In this document: piece by piece, positions 23,410 to 35,941 of the stretch
How positions within the stretch are numbered: the first letter of the stretch is position 1
How the letters are laid out: each line of letters opens with the position of its first letter
NCBI GenBank assembly: GCA_029582155.1
Contig: CM055896.1
Location: 10,748,987-10,812,986, forward strand
Source of the DNA: Panopea generosa
Taxonomy: Eukaryota; Mollusca; Bivalvia; Adapedonta; Hiatellidae
Length of the DNA stretch: 64,000 nt
Direction: 5' to 3'
Notes under the pieces: model-generated
The model's input: the letters and a program-made list of their open reading frames with translations, nothing else
What the model was told of the DNA's origin: nothing
Databases searched by the model: none
Program-made: the position numbers and the translations under genes

Positions 23410-23708
23410 TTGCGGGCCCCGTGAGCACATCTGTTTATTAATCGGGGGGGGGGGGGGGGGGGGGGGGGCGGGGGGGGGAGGGTAATGAGTCCAGTTGGCT
23501 ACAGTTGCCGTAAGGATTGATATACGACATTGAGTCTCATTGCGTCTCGTTAGTATTCGTCTCGTATCATGATTTAAAATCATGGGAAAGTTATCAGTTA
23601 TGGCTGTGTTCGAGCTCTGGTTAACCTTCCAGGATCCAAGGAAGAGTGATTATATTAAATGATTTTATATTGGCCCTTGATGGCCTAACAATTGTACTAA
23701 ATATTTAA
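23410..23708 (+). mobile_element. SINE family 1, copy with poly-G expansion
   Basis: The body from 23498 on (gtaaggattgatatacgaca, ttcgtctcgta, tggttaaccttccaggatcc, ggcccttgatggcctaa) is clearly family 1. The head is eroded and holds a run of about 36 bases at 23444-23479 that is G except for one C. It probably grew from the CAGGGG of the anticodon/variable region. Confidence 0.65.
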
Positions 23709-23841
23709 AAAAAATAAATTTGTATGAATCTATAATATTTCTTGCTAACGAAACCAGAAATAGAAAGCAGTAGACAGTCGAGTTATCACTGAATAAGTGA
23801 TAAATAACTGCCATACAAAAATGGATTATCAGATCAATATA

Positions 23842-23915
23842 CAGTCAGACCTTTGTAAGTGGTCACCTCTAAGCAGCCACTTGTCTTAAGCAGCAATATT
23901 TGCTATCTGAGTATT
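23842..23915 (-). mobile_element. MITE family A, fragment
   Basis: Reverse-orientation end fragment: CAGTCAGACC, then gtggtcacctctaagcagcc and acttgtcttaagcagc, matching the complement of the right end of the full copies. The rest is missing. Confidence 0.5.
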
Positions 23916-24869
23916 AGAATATCATACTGTGACATATTATAGACAATGTCGCGTCCTCATCTGCGGCGTTGTGTTTTAAACTCTTTGTCAAATTCATTAC
24001 GCACTAGACATAAGGCCGCAATGCCATATGTTTGCACGTGTATTTATTTGAACAAAATATTAATTTGTGTTTACGCTGTACTTAATTGTGTGTTTATCTT
24101 TTCAAATATAGAATTGGACTAGTCTGTCCACCTAGAATTACAATCTACAACATCTCCTCCGGCAAGACAACTAATTCTACCAATTGTGCAATGTTATTGT
24201 TATCGTGATATATATAATCTTAAAAAATCTTCGTAGAAAAGTCAATGAAACATACATCAAGCTCCGTGTTTTGTGTTTAAATTCAAGACAATTATCTACT
24301 ACAGCCGAACCGTGAGATTCTCCTGATGAACTGCCTGCTTCTTTATATTGCTTTCATTTTAAATGGCTTGGAACAATGATTCTAAATCTGTGGCCATGTG
24401 TATTGGAATAAACACACACTTAATGCTACGTTTTGTATACTGTTCAGCGGATTGTATATTGCCATTAGCCGCTGTGTTTAGACAGGCGCATACTGACTTA
24501 ATAATTACATATTCTAAAAGATGTGTCATTTGCTACTTTAGAAACAAATAGAAACTCTTGACTAAACATCAATAAAATTTAAAGCAAAATAAAAATACAA
24601 TCTTTGACAAACAATTTGCATATTTTGTAAATCAACGATACATATACTTAAATTGTTACATTTAATGCTTCGAATTGGCAATTTGACTTGAATTTAAAGC
24701 GTTGTTCAAGGCACATTTCCATATTTTCAATAGCATTACATGTATTTTCATGTAATAAAACTTTTAAGAGAAACTTTAAAAATACAACCACAAATTGTTG
24801 GGTATAGTATTGTTTAGCTGTGATATTTGGTCTACAAACGAATACATCAGATTTGTATTCCGTCCATGA
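23916..24869. other. No gene seen
   Basis: AT-rich, only short chance frames. Confidence 0.55.
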
Positions 24870-25120
24870 ATGGACACTGATCTAGGGTAGAGCATTGAAC
24901 CAAGGATCGGATTGTCGTGGGTTCGATCCTTCCCTACGGTTATATCATCCCATTGGTGCAAGAAGGTACCAAGTGCCTTCTTATTTTATATACACTTGGT
25001 TACTTATTGCACCAATGGGACGATATGTGGTGTTCTTGAGCAAGACATTCCTTCTCCATATGCTTAGTACTGATTCTACCCAGGAAGATTTCGAGCATTA
25101 TTTGTACCGGTTGTAATAAC
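24870..25120 (+). mobile_element. SINE-like element with tRNA-like head and inner hairpin
   Basis: Head from about 24880 with ATCTAGGGTAGAGCATTGAA (A-box-like) and GTCGTGGGTTCGATCCTTCC (B-box). A long hairpin (24949-25019) follows directly, then TGGTGTTCTTGAGCAAGACA and GTACCGGTTGTAATAAC. The last blocks are ones I associate with molluscan SINEs. No second copy was found in the window, so the family and limits are uncertain. Confidence 0.55.
24949..25019 (+). other. Long hairpin downstream of tRNA-like head
   Basis: Arms 24949-24975 and 24993-25019 pair at 24 of 27 positions (CCCATTGGTGCAA against its complement, then CCAAGTG), with a 17-base loop. The size is that of an animal pre-miRNA. 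It may equally be part of the SINE. Confidence 0.6.
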
Positions 25121-25582
25121 TTTTTTCGCAATCGAAATAAGATAAATAAGTGTAAACTAATAGAAACGGAGCTTATTGACTTGATGAAATTCCGTGATGT
25201 TTAGCGTTATTACAAGTGCCTTCACAAAATCTCAAGCATGTGCCTATCCATCTCACTAAATCCGTGTATATTTCAAACATTTTAATTATACCGCAAACAT
25301 AACAGATGGAACATTTGTGAAAAAAGATCAGGTATACTTGAACCTGTAAGAAGTAAAATCAATACTATCTTTACCACCATGTGTTCACTTTCATCAGAAA
25401 TCTTTACACAGGTATCATTATATGTCATTTTCGTTATATCTACATCTAATTTATAATTTCGAGAGTTTCTTTAGCTTAACTTGTTATCAGCGAGGAAGAT
25501 AAGATAAACATTAAGTGTAACGTCAGATGCAATTACTCTTCAAATTACCGACTTGACTACAGGAGCTGTTTATTACAATGCA

Positions 25583-25652
25583 CCCAACATGCTCTCATGA
25601 GCAAGGGATGTATCCAACATGCTCTCATGAGCAAGGGATGTATCCAACATGA
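25583..25652. repeat. 30-bp tandem duplication
   Basis: Two exact units containing CCAACATGCTCTCATGAGCA plus a partial third. Confidence 0.9.
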
Positions 25653-26969
25653 TTCTGTTTAACGAATTTAAATAAAACATTTATTTAAATTATTTAAATG
25701 TTCATCCTTTCCTCCATCTGACAGTTAGAATTACGTTTGCATCTGGTTTCAGTGTCTCTGAGTTTCATTACAAATAAGATCAATTATGGCTGATAGCATA
25801 CACTATGACGTCAGTTGAAGAAAAATACTTTTTTATATATTTTTCTTTTTGTAAATTTAACAGGCTGCAGTGCGTCTGTTTGTTTACCTTAAAGCGATTG
25901 GAAACAATTAATTGGCTTCTTTAATTAGGTTTATAGGTACTCAATTGTGTATTAGTTGCATAAGAAACAAGGATTTCCCTCTTTATATACACCGATTTAT
26001 GATGAACCCAATTGAATTGATTGTACATATTTATTTTTGCTCGCAAATAATACATAGCAAAACGTAACTCAAACATGTATAGATCATTATTTAAGAAACA
26101 ATACCATAGACAGTGTATATATTTTTTGATTTTAAGAATTTATTAATTTTATAAATTTTATTTATACAGTTATTATGCTACTCAATTCCGCTTAAATAGA
26201 AAAAAAATAAAGGCAATCAAAACAGGAACGATCAGTTTAAACTAACAATGTAAATTAGAACATTTTTAATTCATAGAACCAACTATCTCCAGATTCAAAC
26301 AACAGCAACCGGCTATACCTTATATCACTTACTTAATCTGGGTTAATTATCTGAGGCTCCCAGATAGGATGCTGCCGACACAGAGGAAGAACCGTGTTTA
26401 ATTAGGTATGTTGAATATGTTCCCATCTGCCAGCTGTATTTTACAATATGTCAATAGGCAAAAGTTGAAACATATCTACAATTGTATTAATTCGCTGTTA
26501 TCAGGAAACAAATCTGAACAGAAATAGAAATTGCCAGAAACGGTCCTGAGTGTAATATTGAAAGGAACGATGTGAACTGAATAGTTCTGCTTGTAATTGA
26601 ACTCATTAAAAAAGTGTGTGTTGCTTATATTACTGAAATTGAAACTGATAACATTTTTTTTTTTCAAATCATGAATATGTTTTTCGGAATTGTTTGATAC
26701 ATCTCTTATCTCTTACATTTTGAAAGATAGTCTAGTCAAAAATTCAAAATAAAGTTAACTTTGATATTAGAGTTTGAATAATAGATAAAGGTTTTGTTGT
26801 TTTATTGATGAAATGTTATGATATTTTGCCATGGGAATTCGATTCGTTGTTCGTTATTCCCTGAAAATAAATTCAATTGATTAAATGAGTATATAAGTTT
26901 AAAATAGAAATCCGAAATGAAATTTAGAAACAATGGATATTAACTTAAGTTTTAATTATATCGTATCGT
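25653..26969. other. No gene seen
   Basis: AT-rich, no recognised feature. Confidence 0.55.
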
Positions 26970-27345
26970 TCCATATACTCATGTGTCATATCGTGTTGTT
27001 TTGTATAAAATATTGTTGTATTGTATCGTAGTGTATCGTAAAAGTATACTGGTGTATTGTATCGTAGTGTGTCTTAAAATTATAGTCTTGTATCATATCA
27101 TGGTGTATTGTATACCACAGTGTTGTATTGTATCGTGGTGTATCATAAAAAGTAATAGTGTTGTATTGTATCGTGGTGTATTATATATTACAGTATTGTA
27201 TTATATTGTATAGATGTGTATCATAAAAAGTAATAGTGTTGTATTGTATCGTGGTGTTTTATATATTACAGTATTGTATTATATTGTATAGTGGTGTATC
27301 GTAAAAACATTAAGTATTCTCGTATCGTGGTGTATCGTAACAGAA
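26970..27345. repeat. TATCGTGGTG-rich minisatellite with 78-bp unit
   Basis: Degenerate repeats of GTATTGTATCGTGGTGTATC. The clearest period is 78 bp, e.g. aaaaagtaatagtgttgtat at about 27147 and 27225. Confidence 0.85.
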
Positions 27346-27481
27346 TATAAAATCACGTATTGAAAAAAAAACTATTAAATATCAATTGGAATGCATTGAT
27401 TTTTTTCAGATAATTCGATTAACATTTGAGATGATTACAGAAAAGCATACATACAATACTCTAAAATTATATACTTTCAAC

Positions 27482-27765
27482 GCAGCGGTGGTCTAGGTGT
27501 AGAGCGTTCGTCTTAAATGCGGAAGTGCGTGGGTTTGATCCCCCGGCGGGTCATACAAAATACTTGAAAAATGGTACTAGAAGTTTTCTCGCTTGGCAGT
27601 CAGCATATAGAGAATAGTTTAGTTCTAGTCGGCCCGTTGTCAGTATAATGTGGCTGGGTTGCGGCATGATACTTCAGTGTGGCATCGCTTAGAAGTAGAG
27701 TCCCGATATGACCTAAACATTGTGAAAGTTGGCGCTTATAACCATACAACCAACAATCAACAAAT
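27482..27765 (+). mobile_element. SINE family 2, full copy
   Basis: Head GCAGCGGTGGTCTAGGTGTA with A-box and B-box GGGTTTGATCCCCCGGCGG, linker acaaaatacttgaaaaatgg, body tagttctagtcggcccgttg and gcggcatgatacttcagtgt, tail region with CAACCAACAATCAAC. Confidence 0.78.
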
Positions 27766-28849
27766 GTACGAGTAATTCAAAACTAGCGAGTAATGAATGT
27801 AATCGAATATATGAGATCTGTTCTAATGTAAGGATATATTTAAAATGCATACGATCAATTTGAGTAATTCAGCATCTGGAGAAGACGATCCATTGCACAC
27901 TTTTTAACACATTTAGAGTTCATTGGAATGCACGAACTGTACCTGGGTTCGGTCTTGCATTAGTTCTGATAATACTTTGCGTTTGGATAATTAAGCTATG
28001 ATATCCCCTGCATTCCAAGCTAATTCATCCTCTCATCAACATAGCACACAATCACTCCACTGTGATGCAGTTCGTTAACAACGCTATCCAAGAACGCCGT
28101 GGTTTTAGATCAATTAGGATTACAACTGTTTCAATAAATGCATTTTTATTTGAAAACCAAACTGTTTCCCACCAGTAAAGTGTTTTACAGACATTCAACT
28201 CTTTTCAATTGTTCCTGATCTGGATGGATTAGTTGGAATTTTGGAGTCTTGGATTGGAACCATATGTTATTTTTAGATATTTATATAATGTATCTAAAAA
28301 TCTGGTTTGCAGTAAACCTGTATTAATTAGACATTTGATTACAAAGTTTTCTGATGATTTTGTGATAAAATTTCTCTCGCGTAAACAAAGTTTATCTATG
28401 CAATTATCTGTTCATAATAGCTAGTTCAGAGTTTAAATCAATTTGAAAGAATTACATTTAAGTCTAGAAAAAATATTCAAATCAAGTGCTTAGGCTTAAA
28501 AGATTAAATGTATACTTTTTTCTAGTATTTAACGGATATGAAAAAACATAAATGTGTATTGTCGTAGACATTCGGAACGAATAGTGCGTGAATTGTGTTT
28601 TTTTTTAATTCCTAATTCTAGATCACATGCGTTTATTTATAACGAGACACGTTTCGAAAACGTGTCAACCACAAAATATTGTTTTATTTAATATAATTAG
28701 AAACGCATATGTGAGCACTTTCAATCCTCTTAAAGCACCAACACATTGTATACGTTCTCTTTAAGATAAAATCATTTTTAAAGTTGTTTTTAAATTTTAC
28801 AACAAACACTAAAACTAAATATACGACGATAATAATACATATTGTAAAT
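27766..28849. other. No gene seen
   Basis: Only a 21-bp near-palindrome, GACACGTTTCGAAAACGTGTC, at about 28645. Confidence 0.5.
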
Positions 28850-29360
28850 AAGCTACGAAAATGGCAATAACATCAAATTTACATAGTGACAATATTTTTA
28901 CAGATATATTAATATCAATATTATAACATTACATATATGTAAATATCAACACATTTACTAACAAATACTTTAACATAAAAATGCCATCACAGATATATAC
29001 ATATCAATAAACTTGCGTATACTGTATATACACATCACAAAACCGTTACAAATGTATGACTAACACGATACCAATACATACATAAACGTATATATCTATT
29101 AATACCATTACATTCATATAAATAACAATATGATCACAGATTTATCAATATCAATACAATCACATAGATTATACTATATCAATACATTACCTTTACATAT
29201 AATATAATCGGCACACTGCTATAACATATACAAGCGGCACAATGCTATTATATGTCTATAAATGCAATTATATTACACATATATTGATATCATTAACCAA
29301 AAACACATTTATATCAATAACAATTGCATGACATATATATATATATCATCACATATCAAA
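28850..29360. repeat. AT-rich degenerate repeat region
   Basis: Irregular reiterations of ATATCAATACA/TTACATATA-type words; no fixed period found. Confidence 0.55.
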
Positions 29361-31409
29361 TACGTGAATTAAAATGTGTTTAAAGTTATAGGTTCAGTAA
29401 TGAAGAAATTCGTCGCTCAGGCTTTTTCTAACGTCATTACAACAATACCAGTGATGTTTAAAACAAGTGCAAAACACCCCGAAAAATTGTTATATATATA
29501 TAAACTTTAATAGTAAAGGTTGTCTTTCAAAACAACATTTAAGGTAAATATTAGTGTTCACTAATATCACTAATTGAAAAGGGTCAACAATTCTGTATGG
29601 AACACACATTAGTACAGTTCGTCTGGAGGTTACAGCAATAATCGAATACTACATCAACAACGAGCGATCGGTACATTAACAGTTGACTGCGGCGGACAGC
29701 CATATACATAAAGTCAGACACAATGGTCAACATAAAAAAATAAAAAAGGATTGAGAATTTCTTATATCGTAATCGACTTTATCTACTATGAATAGTATTT
29801 TGTTCAGTTAGAAATGTTTTGATAATGACATTGGCGCACAGGGTAAAGTGTTTTCTTTATTTTTCCTTTATACATTCATGTATGTTTTTTTTCTCATTAT
29901 CACCGCTCTAACTCAGTACTAGCTGACATAAATGTCTTGGTAATAGCCGCGAAATATAACACACATATAAAAATCATATACGTTTCCGTTTTAAATGCAC
30001 AGTCTAAGCAACAAATCCACGTTAACAGTCTTATGATAGACTGGTGGTGTCATTATTTGTTTTAATATACCTCCGTAACATATAGCGGTATTTGATTTTA
30101 TAAAATAAAAACATTGTGTTGTACCAGTCTACTGCTCCAAATGCACGTGTATTAATGGGCATCTAAATTTCTTGAGAGGTACATTAAGCTTATGGTCGTG
30201 AACAAAATGAAACGAATGTTAACATTTATTCATTTATGCAATGACAAAAGAAATGTAAAAGAAAAGTGTTTAAAACGAAAATGTGTGTGTATTTATATAA
30301 GCATTATTTAGATTAAATACATATATAACCAAAAAGAATACACATTTTATCATTGTTTTTGTTATGTGGTTCCATTAAGAATTTCACAAATCCCTGAAAA
30401 CATCTGTTATCACCTTTTATTACTGACTGTTATCGAATTTCGTATTAACCGTATAGTCAGCAACAACGAATTCAAGGTTAACCTTATTCTGAATTCAACT
30501 AGATATTATGCAAAATAAAAATGCAGTTAACACCTGTTTGTTAAGTCTGTAGTGATTTATAAAGCCTCTTGTCGAGTATTTGTCTAGCTTATTAGTTCTT
30601 TTAAGTGAATTCGTTCAACGGTCTTAAAGATCTTTATTCAAATCCCCGAGCGAGTGAACTATCGTATTTGGCCATCGTTTTATCCAGAACGTTTTATTTC
30701 GTGGAGAGTATTGACAATTACATTTTCTTCATCCATTCATTTCTGGCTGTTGATAGAATACGGCATTGCATCAATCTAATTGCGTTTATTATGTTAACAA
30801 AGTTTCCAACCTTAACATACAAATGAATTGTATTGGTAACAGGGACGAGGGGATGACCATAAAGTTTATAATCAAAACCAAACTTGAATAGTAGTTCCTA
30901 AAATACATGTTTTTATAAAAATGAAATCGTACGTATCTAGTCATTAATGCTTTCATAGTTAATTCATAATAAAGTTTGGTATTCCAATATACAATTTAAC
31001 GAGTTTGGTGGATATTTTGTTTTTTTCAAAATAAGCGCAATCGTTACGAAAACCGCGGAAAAGGAATGTGTTATATAACGTGATGATTTGATAACAAACT
31101 CAAATCAAGTAATTTAAACGTTACAGCGTGTTTATGTGTTTCAATCGAATCAAAACAGACGTGTTCAAAACATTTAAACAACATACATGCTATTTAATGT
31201 ATTAATTACTAATGTACATTTGTCAAAATGAAGTTCATATTTATCTACAAATCTATATTACTACTCTTATGATAGAAATGTTGTTTTTTTTCAAATAATT
31301 TATATCTCGATACATTTCAGGCAGACAACATGTGAATTAGTGAGGATTCAGCGTCTAATAACCGGTCTGAAGATATTTGTAAAATAGCGATAACACTAGC
31401 AAATATTTT
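29361..31409. other. No gene seen
   Basis: AT-rich. No coding signal. Confidence 0.55.
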
Positions 31410-31525
31410 ACCTTAATACCGTTGTGGCCAAACCCTTTTGCCTTTATTTATTTCCTTATATGCTTGTGATATGCATATGTGTAAATATTTGCAATAATAT
31501 ATGTTAAAACTAAATTAAACCTGAA
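31410..31525 (+). mobile_element. 5'-truncated LINE 3' end
   Basis: About 115 bp that aligns by eye with the last part of the LINE 3' UTR at 13550-13660: both share acccttttgcctt, a gtatatg/gcatatg stretch, a run around ttgcaataa, and end in taaaactaaa(a/t)taaa. This is the expected shape of a heavily 5'-truncated CR1-type insertion. It has decayed more than the 3' UTR of the long copy. Confidence 0.6.
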
Positions 31526-31550
31526 TACAGGAATGACAGATGCAACAAAG

Positions 31551-31660
31551 AGACGAGCTAGGTTGGGTGCACTTGTTAACCAGGTTTAGATCCAAAAATT
31601 AAGTGTTATAAAGAATGATCTAAGGCGGTATCCCAGTTGTGATTTCTTCATATATTTATT
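31551..31660 (+). repeat. Dispersed repeat R1, right-end fragment
   Basis: GAGCTAGGTTGGGTGCACTT, GTTAACCAGGTTTAGATCC and gatctaaggcggtatccca align with 17893-17992. It directly follows the truncated LINE 3' end. Confidence 0.5.
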
Positions 31661-32119
31661 ATAAGTATTATTTTTTGTTTGGATGTCTGTATCCTTAAAC
31701 ACTTACGTTTCATGTTAGTCACGTGTTTTATGTCTGGCTGATTGCACAGATGCATCCAATTCTTTCTGATATTGACACCGTTTAAACTGTCTCCGTCAGT
31801 TAGTGACGGTTATTGCTTAACAAACTATGACTTTGTTGAAATATAAAGGTAAACTAAAGTATACTAGTTTAGAATTTTAGTTTAAGAGAGTCCAAACATG
31901 ATAACTAAATGCGTGCCATAAATAGATAAATAAAATAAAACAGTTTTAAAAGAAATATGTGTTTATGTAAACAGACAGTGTATTGTTTTAATAACACCTG
32001 ACTACACCTTATAATTCATAGTCCTCAATTGATACGTACGGATGAATTCAAGAATTTAAATTGGTGTCATCAATATACACGGTCATTTTTGCAAAATACT
32101 AAACAAATGCGTGCAATTT
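31661..32119. other. No gene seen
   Basis: AT-rich, no recognised feature. Confidence 0.55.
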
Positions 32120-32290
32120 CGGGTTAGAACATGGAAGTATATTGTCGATTTCTACAGAAGTGTAGTACTCCTTCGAATGGTTGTCGGGCACAATTATCTC
32201 AATCGGGTTATAACATGATTGGATACTGTCGATCTCTACAGAAGTGTAGTACTCCTTCGAATGGTTGTTGGGCCCAATTATCTCAGTCGT
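32120..32290 (+). repeat. 84-bp direct duplication at a SINE border
   Basis: Two copies, 32120-32203 and 32204-about 32290, sharing ctacagaagtgtagtactcc and ttcgaatggttgt. Each runs from unique flank into the start of the SINE head, so the duplication followed the SINE insertion. Confidence 0.75.
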
Positions 32291-32518
32291 TTGCGTATCT
32301 GACTGTCAATCAAGGTGTCGTGAGCTCGAATCCCCACCCGACAACAATCTCCGTGATGATTGATTTACAACATTGTGTCACATTATCATTCGTCTCTCAC
32401 CGCTGATTCAAGTTGGAAAGTTGGTGTGCTCGAGTACTAGTTAACCTTTCAATATCTTAGGAAACAGTGATTAGCCCTCGATGGCATAAAATGACGCTAG
32501 ATATTCAATCAATCAACC
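32268..32518 (+). mobile_element. SINE family 1, copy with duplicated 5' end
   Basis: Head GGGCCCAATTATCTCAGTCG, B-box GAGCTCGAATCCCC, body from atctccgtgatgattgattt and tail caatcaatcaa. The first bases of the head and its 5' flank are duplicated upstream. Confidence 0.75.
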
Positions 32519-34089
32519 GAATGGCTGTCAGGTCCATTTTTGTCACGTTTATCACTATGGTTAAATCATCAAGCCCTGTAAGGCTCCAGGGTATAAAACC
32601 CAGTGATGGCAAGATTATAACCCCTATAGTCTATTGTAAGAGGCGACACATTAAGTATTAGATACAATCTACGGAAACTCTGCAGTTCCGCAACTTTAAA
32701 GTTTTTTGTTGTATCCTTTATATCTTTTGTTGGATTTTCAATCTGTATGTTGATTGTGTTGTTTTGGTCATGGATAGCAAACGTGGCTTCGTATTACCTG
32801 TTGTCGTTATATATATAATCTATGAACTATGATATGTTGATAGGTCGTAATACCTCTCATCGTTTATCATTTGAAATTTTGATTAACTCAAGAATATACT
32901 TTTTATGGAAATATATTTATTTCTTCTATTTCTCTTTTCACGAAAGAGATATGTTAATTAATATGAAGATGCCACATTGTGTTACGGTAATACGAAATAT
33001 ATGGTTTGTGTTTAATTCAACGTATGGACTATATCTATTTTTCTCGTTTCTATTATTAAAATGCAATAAGTAAATAAATAAATTCTTTATTTATAAAGGA
33101 TGACTCAATTGAAAAAAAAAATCTTCATTAAGTACAACAAAAACAAAGAAATATATCAATGAAATAGTATAATCGCAGAACTGTATTGATCTTAAAATAT
33201 ATCTAAGAAAAGATTGGATATAAAAGAAATGGTATACTTTAACTAGTCCCGGAGGATAACAAATGATATAGTGACGCCTAAATCATGACAGAATTAACAC
33301 GATTGGCCGCATACTTCAAACTAAGTTGTTTATCTGATAAATACATTTGTATATCTGACGGGCTGGTATTTCCAGCGGCCATTATCTCTCTTTTTTTTTA
33401 AATAAATAATAACCTTGTTTGAAGTTAAAGTTAACATTAATGAAAGAATAGAAACAATAAAACACTTCACCATTGTTTTCGCATGTCAGTAAATTGATAA
33501 AGTACCTACAGGGCGAAAGATAACAATAGCTGTAATACTACAGACTTACACAATCACTTGGCTTTGTATGTAATTATTGGCTATGGAAATTGGTTTGATT
33601 CTATATCCTTTCTTGCAAAAATGAGTTTTGTTTAAACGATATAAAGTTTGTATTAATGAGCATTATGTTTCCTGAAAATATTTGGGAACTTTGAAATAAC
33701 AATCTCAATAGTTATAAATGTACCATAGTTGATAGTTTATCAGATTCGAAATAGAACGAAACAACACAAAACTAATTATTAGCAGTTGTTCAATTGTTTA
33801 ATTATCTTTATATAATCATAAAGTGAAATGTTTATACAATGTCATATGCTTTTACGGATTACATAATACAGCTATTTTATTTGACTGTAGCATACATGGC
33901 AGCTAATTATCAACATATCAAAACAAATGAACAAATCATCTGAAAAACATATATAGGGAATTACAAAGTTAACGTACGTATGTACACATATATCAATATA
34001 CTTTACATACAATGTATGGCTAGACTGAGAGTGAAATCAAGATTTTTTGTGGGTTTTGTTGAAATATAGAATAACCTAAAAACATAGAT
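32519..34089. other. No gene seen
   Basis: AT-rich. An open frame of 83 codons at 32822-33073 is aromatic-rich chance sequence. Confidence 0.5.
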
Positions 34090-35575
34090 ATTTATAATTA
34101 AACATTAATCTGTGTTTTGATTAAACAGTGCTTGCCCCTTATAAATGCTTTATAAATAGATGTTGCTAGTTTCCTGAGTAACCTTGTATATTGTATATTT
34201 AAATTTTCCACAAACTTAAACATACTTATATTTCTTGTGTAGTATGTAGGTATGTATAGCAGTCTTATTTCTCTATAAACATCGCATTTTAAAACGAAAT
34301 GAAACTCGTCTTCAATATCTCTGAATGCACATAACATACAAAAACTTCAATTCCTTGGAATCACTGGACAACAATGACTACTCTGTTCAATTCTTAAATT
34401 ATGCAAATTTTGTCTTAATGTTGTTAAAGTTTGTCTATTCTTAAGTTTCAGTATTTTATCCAAGCATGGTACAGATTCAAATGTTTGTCTTTATGTTTCT
34501 ATGTAATGACAACGACATTTGCATACCCTCTCTTCAGTTTGATACATAGGTGTCTTTAAGTCGCAGTTTAAACACAGTAAAAAAACGCATTTAAAAGTAC
34601 TGAGCCAGGAAACTCCTATACCTCTCCAAAACCATTTGATTGTAACATATATTTAATTTTTGAAACCCAGTTAACTAATCCCTTTGACATTCTTGCACAC
34701 AGTTCTTTATATACCTGATATAAAATGCAGTTATTTTCTCAACTGCTCATTAGCTTAAACCAATATTTAACAATTTTATACTTTCTGTTGATAGACAGAG
34801 GTACTCTTCCGGTTTCGCCATATACGGATAAGTCACATGTTGAGGGTTTCACACCTAGTACCCATTTGCACATTTTTTATGTACGCGCTCAATATTTTGT
34901 GCTATAAACAACCCCCATACCTCACTTGAGTAACGCAACACTGGCCCAACAAAAGCATCAAATAAATTAAACAATATATTTACTGGCGCCTTGATCTTTC
35001 TTGTCATGTACAATAGACAGCTCATCGACTTAATTGCTTTATCGGCCATAGAATTTGTCGCTTGGCAAATAACCCTCCACTCGACATTTTTAATCCAAGA
35101 TAATTGAAACAGTTTACAATTTCAATCACCTTACCAGCGTATGTCCACAATTCATTTCGTGCAAGTTGTCCACTTTTCCTGAAAATAACAACTTTAGTTT
35201 TTTCAATGTTAACAGATAAATTCTAATCTTCGCAATTATGTTCTAGTTTACTCAACGGCTACTGGAGTCAATCGGTGCTAATGCATCGTCTGCAAAACAG
35301 AGCAGGTAAATTAAAAGTTTGTAGTTGATCAAGCGTTATGTTCTCTAACGTGTTTCTTGAGGTTTATTTTCCAAATCGTTCAAGAAGAATGAAAATAAAA
35401 TTGGACTACTTATCTCCCCTTGGGATAACCCAATCTTGCTCTCGAAGAAATCTGACAAATTAAACCGATTTTGACGCACGATTCACCGCATTGTACATCG
35501 GCCGTATTACTTTTACTAGCTTGCCGTTTCATTGCGGTTCTATCGAAGCAAGGCATGTAATCTAAACCGGTTTAA
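34090..35575 (-). mobile_element. Second LINE fragment, reverse transcriptase to C-terminal Cys/His region
   Basis: On the minus strand, from high to low coordinate: KLVKVIRPMYNAV (about 35510-35550), GLSQGEISSPILFSFFLNDL (about 35360-35425), LLCFADDALAPIDSS with an intact FADD catalytic box (about 35280-35310), VNIEKTKVVIFRKSGQLA (35160-35210), NCFNYLGLK, then MADKAIKSMSCLLYMTRKIK and PVLRYSSEVWGLF with IERVHKKC (34855-35049), LVNWVSKIKYMLQSNGFGE (about 34620-34690) and a C-terminal CAFRDIEDEFHFVLKC cluster (34098-34337). The GLSQGE box and IERVH region differ from the LINE at 10.5 kb, so this is another family, of a kind I associate with bivalve and cnidarian genomes. It lacks the endonuclease and N-terminal RT and has several frame changes and stops. 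Confidence 0.85.
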
Positions 35576-35661
35576 TGAGTGGATGCTTCAAACAAAATAT
35601 CAAATAGCAACAAAATGTCAGACGAAAATATTAGTAATTTATCAGAAAATGTATAATAATA

Positions 35662-35939
35662 CGAGGGGCGTTCAATAAATAATGTTATTCGTCCCTTAAC
35701 TTTTAAGTCGTTAACATGTAAATCGTGAAATTTCACAGTCAGATAGATTTATTTGTTTTGCATCCATCCGTTGATACCAATGAACAGACTATAAGACATA
35801 TTTCGGAAGTTATAAAAAAATGAAAACGTGCATTTCTGTTAAAGGAGATTATTTTAAAGGTATAGACCAAATATTATAAAGATAATATTTGCTGTTTTTA
35901 TTTTATTACTAATGTAACAATACTTATTGAACGCCCCTC
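35662..35939. mobile_element. Mariner-type MITE
   Basis: 278 bp with terminal inverted repeats: CGAGGGGCGTTCAATAA at the left and TTATTGAACGCCCCTC at the right, flanked by TA (35660-35661 and 35940-35941). The GAGGGGCGTTCAA ends are those of a known mariner subgroup. The interior is too short for a transposase and shows no DD(D/E) domain, so this is a non-autonomous deletion derivative. The ends still match nearly perfectly, which suggests a fairly recent insertion. It lies just beyond the second LINE fragment. Confidence 0.82.
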
Positions 35940-35941
35940 TA

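Noticed and set aside
26983-27213. 76-codon frame rich in VLYCIV
   Set aside because: Reading of the 78-bp minisatellite.
29200-29360. CRISPR-like spaced repeats
   Set aside because: Reiterated ATATCAATA words have no constant repeat or spacer length; simple AT-rich degeneracy in eukaryotic DNA.
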